A stretch of DNA of 64,000 nucleotides from Todiramphus chloris collaris. Taxonomy: Eukaryota; Chordata; Aves; Coraciiformes; Alcedinidae. The notes beneath the pieces are model-generated. The model ran no database searches. It was given only the letters and a program-made list of their open reading frames with translations, and was not told the origin of the DNA. The stretch covers positions 1,305,230-1,369,229 of the forward strand of contig JANVCC010000011.1 in assembly GCA_025345505.1 (NCBI GenBank), given 5' to 3'. Position numbers and translations under genes: made by a program. How positions within the stretch are numbered: position 1 is the stretch's first letter; each line of letters opens with the position of its first letter. Shown here one piece after another: positions 24,763-36,280 of this stretch.

Positions 24763-26425
24763 TTTGCCTTCAAAAGGCATGCCTTTTCTGGATTATGAAT
24801 CATCATTCAGTGGTGTGGATTGCAGCAAGATTGCGTGATCACAGAAATCGACCTCTGAACTGCAAATTGATGCATTTCCTGATGGTCAGTGCTCTACTTT
24901 AGTCCTCCCTTTTTTTCCCCCTGCTTTTTTCACTGGGAGGAGAATCAGCCCCACAACTGTCTAGTCCAGCTTTTTCCCAGTACACAACACAAATGACAAT
25001 ATTTTGGCAACCTATCTGGGATATTTTTTAGCAGTCCTGTTCTCTTTCTTTTCTGGACTTTTATATGTGTTTCAAATCTTCACTGGAAAATGCAAAAAGT
25101 AAATAAAGAGACAATTTAGACGGATAATATACAAACCTAACAGAAGATGGAGAAGGGGAAAAGTAACAAATAAATGTAAATAAAGAGTCAAACTCTTAAT
25201 AAATTACGTCCTACCACCAGACAACTGTAGCAAAGCAGCCAAATTAGCTGCCATACCCTGATGCTGATAGTCTAGATAAAATATTAAAACAAATCCGGAC
25301 CAAAGAGAGGCTCTCAGCAATGGTACAACAGTTTGCTTTCTAGCTGAAGCAAAAATAACATGTAATCATTTAATACAATTTCTTCAAATAAACTTCATTT
25401 TGAGATAATGGCTTCCAGATGGATGAAGGTTTATAAACATCTCTGCCACATGATATGTTCCCACTGGGTAACAGGGAGGGTAAGACAGTGATTTAGTCAC
25501 TGGGTCTATACCAGTAAGTTAAATGTGCCCAATGGCAATCTCCAGACCCGAGGTCCATATTGCTGTTCCTTCTTGCCATCTAAAACCAGACGGATGCCTG
25601 TTTGGAGTCCCTTGCTTCTGCTACCTTCTGAGCTGTGCCTGTGAGGTTTCCATGAAGCAGTCTGGTGGTCCAGACCTGATGTGCCAAGGGCATCCTAAAA
25701 ATGGAGCCATTTGGAGAAGGGAGCTCTCATGCCTGGGAATAATCCCAGGTGCTCTTTGATTTACCCATATGGACACAGCCTAAGTGAAACTTTGCAGAAG
25801 ACCCCACGCTTTCTGCATCAAAAAATACCCTCCCTGAAACTATTTTGGAAGCTCATCTAAAGCTTCAGGGCTGGATTATCATGGCCAGCTTTGAAAACAT
25901 GGAAGCCCACATAAAAGATCAAGTCACAAATGGTCATACTCAAAGCCAAGGCAAGAACCTGTTCAAGATGTACATACAGTTGTCAACTAACAGCCCAGCA
26001 CCCTTTTGGATGAAATATTAGCTTTGAGTTCCTTGGAGCCAAAGCTGCTAGTCAGTCTGTCAGTGTTACACATGTATTTGATTGCTTTGTTGGGTTGGGG
26101 CCCTGTAGAATCAGCACGAGGAATGTGAAGGGAACAATGGCACTTTACGCTTAGCGTGAAGAATTTTGAGTGTTATTAATTATTTTTCATTTTGCTGGTT
26201 AGCATTAAGAGACAGAGGGCTGAAACAAATCCAGGCAGAAATCAGCCAGTTATTAGTGTCTCAAATCTTTGTCTTGTAGGCTTCAGTCTGGTTAAAACAA
26301 CAGAAACAAAAAAAAGTTAGACATGTTTCAGATGAAGGCCCCCAAGTTATGTGGGATTTTAGATAAATGACCTGGGCTGGGTCCAGTGTTAATTATTTCC
26401 CTTTAAATCCTCAGTTTATTTCCTT

Positions 26426-26443
26426 CCCCCCCCCCCCCCCCCC
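26426..26443. repeat. C18 homopolymer
   Basis: Eighteen uninterrupted C residues follow a pyrimidine-rich lead-in. The minus strand is G18, able to stack into G-quadruplexes. The exact length is prone to sequencing error. Confidence 0.9.
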
Positions 26444-27327
26444 AAGTTTACAGGAGATTGTTATTTGTTTCTTTTGCCTTACTTTTATCCATGCCTCCTG
26501 CCATGACAATATCCCACAGCTGAAATCTAAATGATCCATGGAGACAGTTGTATTTCGTCAAGGACCTGATGGAAAGTTGGCGTGTTTCTAGCTCATCCTG
26601 CTTGCTTTTTCACCTGGTGGGTTGGGAGGAGAGTCCTTGGCTTCCAGGATTCCACATCTTGGACAAATTGGCTGCTGTGGAGCTGAGACCACAGGAGCCC
26701 CAGTTCCTAAGCTTCTCTCCTCCCCAGACATCCTTTCAGTCCATGATTGTCTACAAGGACTCCCGTGTTACCAGGTCTTCTGCAACCAGGCTGCTCTTAG
26801 CTTTTTAAAGCAGGAGCTGTGGGAGAAATACAGCAGTGGCTCAAAGCTCAGAAGTTTCCTTGTCCCTTGGAGTTGCATGATTCTGGGCTCTGGGGCAGCC
26901 TTTTCATGGTGAAAGGGCTATAGGGGCTCTTCTGCCCTATTCCACATAAATACAGCACATTTCGATGTGCTTAGGTAATCGTTGAAAGAGAAAATAGGCT
27001 TTGGGATGATACTTTTAAACTTTGTGAACAGATATTAAAAGTAGATCTTGAGATGAAGAGTTATTGATGAATTACACCTATAAGTGGTGGTGATGATAAT
27101 GATACCCAGTGCAAATCCTTCTGATTCTGATGCTCATCAGAAGATGGTGTCACTGCAGAGGTTTGCTGAGAGAAGGTTAGAAATATGAAACTGATTTTAA
27201 TATATTTATTGTAAGTGGAAAACAAAGCAAAGGACAAAAAACAGACATCAGAAAACATCTGAAATGGAGCTAGACCTGAAGTTACACTGTCTCCTTGCTC
27301 AGGATTATGAATACTGTGATCTTCCTC

Positions 27328-27875
27328 CAGTACTGGGCACTTACGAAGCCACACCATGACTACTGTGTTCAGTTTTGGGCACCTCAATACAAGAAAGACA
27401 TCAAGGTGCTGTAGGATGTCCAGAGAAGGGCAAATAAGCTGGTGAAGAGTCTAGAGCATGAGCCTTGTGAGGAGTGGCTGGGGGAACTGGTGTTGTTTAG
27501 CCTGGAGAAAAAGAGGCTCAGGGGAGACCTTCTCACCCTCAACAACTCCCTGAAAGGAGGTTGGAGGCGGGTGGGGGTTGGTCTCTTTTCCCTCGGAACA
27601 AGCAATAGGACAAGAGGAAATGGCCTCAAGTTGTGCCACAGGAGATTTAGGTTGGATATTAGGAAAAATGTCTTCCCCAAAAGGGTTGTCAAGCCCTGGA
27701 ATAGGCTGGTTATGGAGGTGGTTGAACGACTATCTCTGGAAGTGTTTAAAAGTCATGTAGTTATGGTGCTTAGGGACGTGGTTTACCAGTGGATTTGGTA
27801 GAGTTAGGTTAATGGTTGGACTCAGTGATCTTAAAGGTCTTTTCCAACCTAAATGATTCTATGATTCTATGATTC
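27328..27875 (+). mobile_element. CR1 LINE fragment, group B
   Basis: The copy enters in the ORF2 region equivalent to [20 protein letters not shown] (DNA GACTACTGTGTTCAGTTTTG near 27357), runs through the C-terminus and UTR, and ends with three ATGATTCT-type repeats at about 27852-27875. The tail TTAATGGTTGGACTCAGTGA and AAAGGTCTTTTCCAACC is typical of the group. One stop falls in the old frame near 27413 (a TAG in the GTGCTGTAGGATGTCC block). Confidence 0.95.
27442..27801 (+). pseudogene. CR1 ORF2 C-terminal remnant
   Basis: A 119-codon frame opens with [15 protein letters not shown] and [13 protein letters not shown] (near residues 23-35), then LNNSLKGG. It continues past the LKGG block into what is UTR-like sequence, ending after [14 protein letters not shown]. 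It is the best-preserved C-terminus here, but it lacks the entire catalytic part and starts at an internal methionine. Confidence 0.9.
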
Positions 27876-29059
27876 AAAGGAAGTTCATAGGATACAGGTG
27901 GTGCAGTGGGTGCCATGTTTCTAATTTAATATGCCATCTCCAAACTTGATGTTTGGTGGGCCTGGCAGCAAAAGAGAGGGGAAGGAGGCTTGTTTAGAGT
28001 CATTGACATTTATGCCTATTCTATGGCAAAGTGTACTGTTGCAAAGGCAGATGGAGGTTGCTGAATAGCCGAAGGGAGGTTCTGATGAAACTTTTCAATG
28101 GCTGAATCTCCTCTCTGACAATTTTCTGGAGCAGCTGCAGGTCTGGAACACCTAAAAAATATCTGCTGTGTTCTCCTCTCTCTCAAGTGAATAGACAACA
28201 GAGATTGAGACAGCTCATCTGGGGTAAGGTGGGAGCTGTGTTTCCAGTCTGGACAGCAGAACACCACCAGTTCCGAATTTGACCCCATGCTGGAATTCAG
28301 AACCATGCACAGATTGTTTCTCAAAAACATTTAACTCTGACTGTAAGAACAGCGGTAGATGGGTTTCTGTTGCTGGTTAGACATCAATGGGTTTCTCATC
28401 AGTTCATATTCCAGATACATTTAACAACCATCTCATTAAATGTTAAACCTTGTGTGTTTCAGTCTCCAATCCTTCGTGAGAGTTTCAGCTTCACTGCTGC
28501 CAAGCTGGATGCCAGGTTTTAGGCAGGTGGGAGAAGTCACAAGCTTATTGTGTTGCCCTTGAACTATATATCCCAGCATCAGTGTTGCAATCTTGCTCAA
28601 CCAGCTCTTCAGGCCAAAATCTCCCTAAGCTTCCTTCTTCACCCTCCATTGACACAGCAGATGCTTTTGGCCACCTTCCCAGTTCCATCAGGTCACTTCT
28701 CAGAAGGCTGGAAATCTCTGTTTCCCATATAGTCCCCCCAAATATAAACAAATATCATCTGTGTTGGGGCTGAGCAGTGGAAGTGTGTATGTCCTGTTAT
28801 AGATTCATGTTTACATTATTACTGGGACCAAATTATGTGGTTTCATCTATTTATAGTTTTCTTGCATGTCCCATGGTTTTGAAACGCAGTGTAAATGCTC
28901 AGACTCCTTTGGAAAAGGAGAAGTGGCTTAGAGGGGTCTCAAACCTCCTCTACTCTCTCAAGATTTTGCAAGCCAAAGGTTGCCTATCTTTCACCCCCAC
29001 ATCTCTTCCATGTCTTTCTTTCCATTTAATCTCTTCTAGGTGTTCAGCCCCATCCTAAA
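27876..29059. other. Unique non-coding DNA
   Basis: No gene recognised. The longest frame is 28016-28330 minus (104 codons) with no identifiable motif. The right end runs into a group C CR1 copy. Confidence 0.55.
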
Positions 29060-29708
29060 AAGGACATGAGCTGGCTTATAGTCCAGAAGCCAATGACATC
29101 CTGGGCTGCATCCAGTGCAGCATGGGCAGCAGGTTGAGGGAGGGCATTCTGCCCCTCTGCTCTGCTCTGGGGAGACCCCCCTGCAGTGCTGGGTCCAGCT
29201 CTGGAGTCCTCAGCACAGGAGAGACAGGGACCTGTTGGAGCGGGGCCAGAGGAGGCCACAGCAATGCTGGGAGGGCTGGAACCCCTCTGCTGGGAGGCCA
29301 GGCTGAGAGAGTTGGGGTTGTTCAGCCTGGAGAAGAGAAGGATCCAGGGACTCATTCCTGTGGCTTTTCAGTACTTCAAGGGGCCTGTCAGAAAGATGGG
29401 GACAATTCTTTTAGCAAGGCCTTTTTCCACAGTACAAGGGTTGATGGATTTAAACTAAAAGAGGGAGATTTAGACTTGATTCCAACTAGAGATAATAATG
29501 ACATTTTTTTACACTAAGGGTGGTGAGACTCTGTCCCGGGTTGCCCAGAGAATTGGTTGATGTTCCATCCCTGGAAACATTCCATGTCAGGTTGGACAGG
29601 GCTCTGAGAAATGTTTTAGATGCAGATGTCCCTGCTCCCTGAAAAGGGGTTGGACTAGGTGACCTTGAAAGGTCCCGTCCAACCTAAACCATTCTATGAT
29701 TTTATGAT
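29060..29708 (+). mobile_element. CR1 LINE fragment, group C
   Basis: The copy begins in ORF2 near a GACATCCTGGGCTGCATCC block at 29095. The frame 29186-29458 reads [20 protein letters not shown], then KRR. The UTR contains GGAAACATTCC near 29573, the CAGATGTCCCTGCTCCCTG block near 29622 and terminal ATTCTATGATTTTATGAT. Its coding part is almost identical, in inverted orientation, to the copy at 44088-44860. A GATAATAATGAC insertion-like stretch near 29490 is not shared. Confidence 0.95.
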
Positions 29709-30045
29709 AATCAAGGGTTAGTATTGACTTTAATCCACACTGCTTTGTTGTGAATGAACTGAATGAACTCTTTCCTATGTGTCTTATGCTGCTCATCTCT
29801 GTCATTCAAGACTTCACTGTGTCTTCAGTAACAATGAATATATAACCATCCCAATGTACTTGCTAATTAAACCACCATTCCAAGAGTTGGCAGAAGAACT
29901 GAATGCTCTTCTTGAGTCAACATGTGGGCCATGAATATTACTTTCCATTACATGCACACTTAACTGCTGCCATGGCTGGATCAGGTCTTCAGCATCACTG
30001 AAACGAGACAAGTGTCTGGATTAAGGTTCCAGTTGGAGGTGAGAG
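29709..30045. other. Unique spacer between two CR1 copies
   Basis: Nothing recognised. It separates a plus-strand and a minus-strand group C copy, which face each other tail to tail. Confidence 0.55.
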
Positions 30046-30375
30046 TCATAGAATCATACAGTCATGGAATGGTTTGGGTTGTAAGGAATCCTTCAAGGTC
30101 ATCTAGTCCAACTCCCCTGCACTGGGAAGCAGGTTGTTTAGAGCCCCAGACAACCTGACCTGGAATGTTTCCAGGGATGTGGCATCTACCACCTCTCTGG
30201 GCAACCTGGGCCACGGTCTCACCACCCTCATTGTAATAAATTTCTTCCTTCTTTCTAGTCTGAATCTTCTCTCTTTTAGTTTAAAACCATCACCCCGTCA
30301 CAATAGTCCCTGCCATATAGATTGTCCCCATCTTTCATATAGTCCCCTTTTCAGTACTGAAAGTGCTGCAGAGCT
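30046..30375 (-). mobile_element. CR1 LINE fragment, group C, inverted
   Basis: The inverted 3-prime end TCATAGAATCATACAGTCAT begins at 30046, followed by GGTTTGGGTTGTAAGGAATC. Part of the usual GGGACATCTGCAGCTAGAGC block is missing, so the CTGGGAAGCAGGTTG junction near 30121 marks a small deletion of about 20 bases. The copy fades near 30375 within the region antisense to the end of ORF2. Confidence 0.93.
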
Positions 30376-31639
30376 TCTTGTTTCCATATTTTGTTTTTCA
30401 CCAGTGAACCACTAAACCCCAGTAGTGCTTTTTCCAATGGGAAAAGGATTCATGTAATCCAGTTTGTGCCAGAACCTTCCAACTCAGGAACTGGTACACC
30501 TCCTACCTACTGAGTCAAGCTTATTGCAGAGTGGTGTCTGTTGCGCTGTTGCAGAGGTGGTGGAAAGGGGAGGGTTAAACTCTGAAGGACTACTCTGACA
30601 TTTGGAGGGCCTGGGAGCAGGGAATAGATGGTTTTGCCTTGTTTTGTTTTCACTGGAAAAAGTGAGAGTTGATTTTGGTCTTGACACTCACCATGCTACC
30701 GAAGGGGTCAGAAAGTCACCAGCCAAACCTCACTGGAGACCAGGGGGAAAAAAAGTGATGTCTTCTGAGTCATTGACCAGCATGTGAGATTCACAGCTGA
30801 GTGATGGAGCCCAGAGGAAGGGTGTAAGTGGTGGAGACAGCATGGCCAGGTCATGCTCCAAGACTGACTTTTACAACTGTCAGCTAATCTCTCTCTCTTT
30901 GGGGAGCTCTAGCTCATGTTACCAGCAGTAGGAGGTGAGAACGACCTGTAACTGAAGGCAGACAATGGCCCATAAACTGAATCTCCTGACAGCTTGCTGA
31001 AGTCACTCCCTTGAAAGGAGATACCTCCAGGGCAACTCTTGAACCAAATGCCCCTGTCCCCTTTTCAGAAGAGGGAGTCACACAACGATGCTGCATCTGT
31101 TGTGTTAGGACCTGATCTGTGTTCCCCTCATAAATGGTTTTTATCAGAAAATTCTATTGTGCCCAAAGTGTTCCCTTAAAATTAATTTTTTTTTGATGAA
31201 AATTTGCCTCTTTCAGTGAAGCTTCATTTCTCAACTCCACGGAAGAATATACTCCCAAAACCAAAGACGGGCAAGTATCAGCCCTAGAGGAGGTGATGAC
31301 CCCAAGCTTGCAGATGGCAGGGAAGTAGGTAAACCTGCTTTATCAGCTTCTGGAAGGACTCTCATTGTCAGTTTCCTACTTTGATGATGGTTGCCATTCC
31401 CACTAAGCTGGGGTAGCTTTTCTTGTTCTCCTTCTGATGGTGTTTCCTAAAGCATAGGGAAATATTAACTGGAGAATCCTGAATGGGAAATTGATAAACT
31501 GTCCACAAAAAAAAGTATCACAGAGAATGTTAACAAGGGGAGATTTCATAGTAAAGGTTTCATTTTGGGGAGAAAAGGTCATTTTCTAACTAAAAGCTTT
31601 TAGTAAAAATTGTTCTTACGCTTTTTCACACCTCTCTTG
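30376..31639. other. Unique non-coding DNA
   Basis: No gene recognised; all frames are under 70 codons. Plain sequence with an A7 run near 31505. Confidence 0.55.
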
Positions 31640-32021
31640 TTAGTTCTGAGGGACCTGGGGTTGTTTAGTCTGGAGGAGGCTGAGAGGAGCCCTTGTTGCT
31701 CTCTACAACTACCTGAAAGGAGGTTGTAACGAGGTGAGTGTTGGTCTCTTCTCCCACATGACCAATAGGACAAGAGGAAATGGGCTTAAGTTGCGCCAGG
31801 GGAGGGTTATGTTGGATATTAGGAAAAAATTTTAACTGAGAGAGTGGTGAGGCATTAGAACAGGCTGTCCAGGGAGGTGGTGGAATCACCATCCCTGGAA
31901 GTGCTTACAAAATGTCTAAATGTGGTACTTCAGGACAAGATTTAGTGGTCCTGATGATATTTAGTAGATGGTTGGACTTGATCTTGAAGGTTGTTTCCAA
32001 CCTTAATGATCCTATGTTTCT
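31640..32021 (+). mobile_element. CR1 LINE fragment, group B, eroded
   Basis: The copy starts in the ORF2 C-terminus (GGGACCTGGGGTTGTTTAGT near 31650) with an internal loss after GTCTGGA, so that the usual GAAGAGGAGG is shortened. AACTACCTGAAAGGAGGTTG near 31708, GCGCCAGGGGAGG near 31793 and GTGGTGGAATCACCATCC near 31877 follow. The closing repeats have drifted (CCTATGTTTCTATTCTA). Confidence 0.93.
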
Positions 32022-34094
32022 ATTCTACTATTCTCCTGCATAAATCCTCCAGCACCTATTCACACAAAACACCTTCTTTTTTTCATCTTTGTACATCCTC
32101 AGCATCAGCGAGGATGGCACTTTTTAAGTTTTCACCCCACAGTCACTGCTGGTGGAAATGTTGCCTCTGCCTTGTAGGGGGGACTTCACGTGTGGGTGGA
32201 GATGACCCAAAGATGGTTCTTTCTCATTAAACAATACAGGTCTGACATATCTTGGCATGAGGGAGTGTGTGAACACAGACCTTGGAGTATGGCTCCACTT
32301 GGTGAGGCTGTGCCATGTCTCGAGCCCAGGCTGCTTTTAGGCATGCCATTGACTGGGTAGGGCTTTTAGTTGAGCTTGGAGGTGCACTAGGGAACAAATT
32401 TGGTGCATGTTACCCCTCATTTCCTTCTCATATGGGGAACAGAGGTGTGTCACTGTCTCTATCCACCATCATTTACCCCCAGGGGCCCTTGAGCATCAAT
32501 CATGTGGCCAACACCCAGCAGTGAGTTGTCCACAAGGTCTTTGAAATGTCCATAGTCCTTGTAATCTAACATTACACATTTGGTAGAGTTGATGAATTAG
32601 GAAGGGTGCTTCAGTCTGGGTACCTCAGGGTGGACATGCCTGCTAAGCTGCATGAATATGATGGTAAAGTAGCACATGGGCTCTATCAGGATCATAGGAT
32701 GAAGTTGCTGGTTCTGTCCTGGCTTTGACATTAGCTTTCTTTGTGACCTTGTGCTACTCTCCTCATTTTCTTTATCTGTCAGACTGGGACAATAATAAGT
32801 ATGTACCTCACAAGTGGAGTTTATGAGCACATTTCTGGACCCATTGTCCCAGCAGTGTTATGGGGTGATTGGAGTCATTAAAGTTCTGATGGAGTTGGGT
32901 TTGTATTTTGCTTTTGCAAGAGTAAACGGGGCATTACCCTGGGCGTCCTGGCAAACCTTCCAGCTTCCTTCCTGCTGTCGTGATGAAAGGGGACATGTCA
33001 GCCCTAGAAAATGCATGTTAAGCAAGAAAGAAGAGACTTTTGGGAAAGGACTTCTTTACTGCAAAATTAGTTTTGCTGAGTTTACAAGGTGTCGAAGGCT
33101 ATTAATACTGCAGGCTTTGGTACCATGAGATTGTAAACAAAGTTTCAATATGCCTTTCTACAGAGCCATTTATCAGCCTCCATCTTTTCCCTCTGGCTTT
33201 TTTCCACATTTTTTTTTTTTTTTTTCCACTTCCCCTCCCCCCCCTCATTCTTTTGATTTGTCTTCTGGACTTATTCCCATTCTCTAGGTTGTCTTATTAA
33301 TTTTCCTCTTTCTCAAAGGAAAAAACAGGCTTGTGGGCTGGAGACTTTACAACATTCTCTCATAGTCCTGGATTTAAAACGCCTAGCCGGGGGTCTGTAA
33401 TGTACTAACATGGAAAGACTAGACATTATTAAACTAATAATCTAGGAATTTTTATGAACTTCAGTGCTCTGAAATCTTTTCTAACCACATGGCACGGATT
33501 GCTGAGGTATTAGCAGCCATCGGTGAAAAGCTACTGTGGCTGGACACACCAGCCTTGTCAACACCTGGGAGCAGGGCTACAAAGATGAATGAGCTGAGGA
33601 GGTGGGTGGAGAGAGGTGAGATACATGCAACAGCCCCAGGTGAGACCTTCCTGTTTCTTCCCAGATTTGTACCTGCTGCATTAGCCAGGATATAGCCCCC
33701 AAATTATAAATTGGGGTGTCAGAAAGTATCTCCCATAAAATGGGATTCCAGGAGTTGGGAGTGCAACTGTATATTTGCCTTGTTCTCTACTTTGGTCACT
33801 ACTACATTCCAAGTTCGATGGATCCTTGACCAAAACCAACATGTCTGTGCTTGTGTGCTTATGATAGACTGAGCTGGTTAAAATGAGATACTGCTGTACC
33901 TTTTATTTTAACAACTTTTATCATGGTAAAGACTAAAAGTCAGGATTTTCAAAGGTGACTGATGATTTGGAGTATTTGTCTTGAAGACCTTCTAAGGAAT
34001 GATCTTTTGAGGATGTTTATGTTGAGTTGGTTTAAGAATCAGAAATCATTTGCAACAGTGCAGTGTTGACCACAGTCAATACTCATCCTTGTTA
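32022..34094. other. Unique non-coding DNA
   Basis: No gene recognised. The frame 32814-33128 plus (104 codons) has no motif. From about 33300 to 33480 the DNA is repeat-free and AT-rich with CTAATAATCTAGG-like cores, a weak conserved-element flavour. A T17 plus C-rich run is listed separately. Confidence 0.5.
33209..33244. repeat. T17 run followed by a C-rich tract
   Basis: Seventeen T residues (33209-33225), then CCACTTCCCCT and a C8 run. It forms one continuous pyrimidine tract on the plus strand. Confidence 0.9.
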
Positions 34095-34372
34095 TCATAG
34101 AGTCATGGAATGTTTTGGGTTGGAAGAGACCATTAAAAATCACCTAATCCAACCCCCCTGCAGTAATCAGGGGCATCTTCAACTAGAGCAGGTTGCTCAG
34201 AGCCTTGTCCAACCTGACCTGGAATGTTTTCAGGGATGGGGCATTGACCACCTCTCTGGGAAACCTGGGCCAGTGTCTCACCACCCTCACTGGAAAAAAT
34301 TTCTTCCCAATCTTTCTGATAGGCCTCCCTTAAGTACTGAAAAGCTGCAATAAGGTCTTCCCAGGATAAGGG
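34095..34372 (-). mobile_element. CR1 LINE fragment, group C, inverted, internally deleted
   Basis: The inverted tail TCATAGAGTCATGGAATG begins at 34095, then GGTTGGAAGAGACC and CAGTAATCAGGGGCATC. At about 34306 the AATTTCTTCC block joins directly to CAATCTTTCTGATAGG, whereas sister copies carry about 80 more bases between these points. The antisense ORF2 end is cut off near 34372. Confidence 0.93.
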
Positions 34373-34964
34373 GAGGATCTAGGACAATGATTCGTCTAAC
34401 CTGGTATCTAGGAGTACCGACAGTCATTTCCATCAGCTGCAACACATGGAGATGCCTTGTTGCATACAAATAACTGCAATATCTTTGCCAGGCAAAAGCA
34501 GGTTCAGTGTACAGTGTTCAGATATGGAGTGCATTCAGTCGGCGTTCAGGTCCACTGCACTGCTGACTTTGCTTCCCAGTAAAATGTAATTCCCCAGCTG
34601 CTCATTGCATTCTTAAATGATGCATGTAACACTTTGCTCCTCGTTCCAGACATCTGGGCAACCACGTTGTTTGGTGCTACGCAGCCCTACATTTCATTCA
34701 GGAGGTGGAGATACTTTCGTGGTGATCTGTGTGTAGGTTTTGCAAAGCTTTTTAACATCCTCAGGGTGAAAGCTGCCAGTGGAAAAATACTCAATTATTT
34801 GGTTCTCAGTTTAAGGCAGACAGTTGACCTTCTGTAATGTGGTTTTTGTGTGAGCTGCCATCTTATGAGATGGGGTTTTTTTCTGCTTCAAGGCATTTGC
34901 AAGACCTCCACCCTTTGCATTTTTCCCTTACCTGTCAATCTGCTTATCTTTTCATTTTATTTAA

Positions 34965-35072
34965 TTAGAAACACTGGTTTTTATGATACCTCTCCTCGGA
35001 AATTGAACACACCAGGCTAGTCTCCATGTAGCTCGGGTGGTAGAAGTACACTGTCTGCCCTGAAGTCACCTG
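34965..35072 (-). other. Exon-like segment: splice acceptor plus 34-codon open frame
   Basis: On the minus strand a long pyrimidine tract (35073-35098, one G inside) leads to a CAG at 35072-35070. A 34-codon open frame follows from 35069 down to a TAA at 34967-34965. It begins VTSGQTVYFYHPSYMETSLV and ends NQCF. An AATAAA lies four bases past the stop (34961-34956). Together this looks like a terminal coding exon. Against it: I do not recognise the peptide, no upstream exon is seen, and the poly(A) signal is unusually close to the stop. The upstream frame also stays open through the acceptor, so splicing is not required to explain it. Confidence 0.3.
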
Positions 35073-35367
35073 GGGGGGAACGAAGAGGAGGAAAAGCTCG
35101 CTATCACCCTGTGATGGATTACTAACCCATCCCTGGGATATTCCGGAGAGAACAGACACACAACCCATGCTGAGGATGAATTACTGGATCCTATTATAAC
35201 AGGAGGAATTAAAAAAACAAAGAAGAACTTCTCCAGATAATCAGCACCAGCTGCCATTTGCCGGGTACCCCCATCCTCCAGGCAAGCCGCAGCTGTGGTT
35301 CATGCCACATCCCACATTGTTGCCTGCCCTTAACAACTAAACAATATGACTTGTTCTGCTTTAGTAC

Positions 35368-35547
35368 ATGTATATTTCTTCCTTACGTGTGAGTTTCCGG
35401 CTGCTCAGCAAAGCAGGAGGCCAGGGAAGATGTAACTCATCCGTGAGGAGGACGATGGACGAGGACATAGTGGGGGGAAAGTTTCCGGTGAGTCTCCGGA
35501 TAGGAGACATGGATCTTCTTTTCTGCGTCAGGTCTGTGTCAGGGTAA
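35368..35547 (+). other. Short ORF with strong start context and splice donor
   Basis: A 59-codon plus-strand frame runs from 35368 to a TAA at 35545-35547. An internal ATG at 35455 has A at -3 and G at +4, a strong start context, and opens MDEDIVGGKFP. A consensus donor CCG|GTGAGT falls right after this at 35487/35488. A first coding exon ending at 35487 is therefore possible. No promoter element is visible and the peptide is not recognised. It lies opposite in orientation to the minus-strand exon-like segment nearby, so at most one of them may be real. Confidence 0.25.
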
Positions 35548-36079
35548 TTGAAAGCAACAAGACAGCACTGGAAAACACTGCCATGGATCTTAAGCCTTTG
35601 TGGGAGTCACTCCTCCTAATATATGGAGTGCTTACAAGAAGCCGTGACAACTCTAGCACATGGCTGACATGCTGAGTCTTTCACCTAAGCCAGTGAGGCA
35701 GGAAAAGAAGCAAAAAAGTTTCCTGCAGTCACAGGGAGAAAAGTCCCTGGGTTGTTTTAGAGAAGAGAGCAGAGGAGGTAGTGGTAGTTTCCAGCTGAGG
35801 AGGCCAAAATTAGTGAAACCTGGCATGTGTTTGCTAAGATACCATTAGATGGAGCTTAGGAAGTGTTTCCTCATCCCATGGGCCTGAGACACTCTCCACC
35901 ACTGGCACAATGGAAATGGGCATAGTCACCAGCAGCTGCAGGACAGTTGTGCCTCTGCAAGAGCACAGCAGGAGCTCTTGGGGAAGCACAGCATAGCCAT
36001 GGATCTCTCCAAGATCTGGTGAGTACACAGTCTGACACCCTACATATATCATCACAGGCTGCCTCTATTTTCCCCGCAA

Positions 36080-36280
36080 CATCCCACAAAAGGATTATTA
36101 AGCACTGGAAAAATCTGCCCAGAGCAGTGGTGGAGTCCCCATCCCTTGAGGGGTTTCAAAGCTGTGTAGCTATGGTGCTGAGGGACATGGTTTAGTGGTG
36201 ACCTGGCAGTGCTGGGTTAACAGTTGGACTCAATGATCTTAACGCTCTCTTACAATGAAAACAATGCTATGAGTCTATGA
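36080..36280 (+). mobile_element. CR1 LINE tail fragment, group B
   Basis: Only the last 200 bases of the element remain: ATTATTAAGCACTGGAA, GTGGTGGAGTCCCCATCCC, GACATGGTTTAGTGGTGACC, GGGTTAACAGTTGGACTCAA, and drifted terminal repeats ATGCTATGAGTCTATGA ending at 36280. No ORF2 sequence is present. Confidence 0.93.

Larger units (their letters stand above)
23761..27327. other. Unique non-coding DNA
   Basis: No gene recognised. Around 24200-24720 both strands carry frames of 84-113 codons, with a short serine run in the minus frame, but none has a known motif. An ATCA microsatellite and a C18 run are listed separately. From about 25080 to 25400 the DNA is A-rich and plain. Confidence 0.55.
34373..36079. 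other. Unique DNA with a CpG-rich pocket
   Basis: No complete gene recognised, but 34990-35650 has an unusual number of CG dinucleotides for this window (about sixteen by eye) and contains both exon-like segments listed separately. The stretch 35650-36060 is ordinary sequence. Confidence 0.5.

Noticed and set aside
29044-29517. 103- and 131-codon frames on opposite strands
   Set aside because: Both are alternate-frame or antisense readings of the CR1 ORF2 end. The true family frame is 29186-29458.
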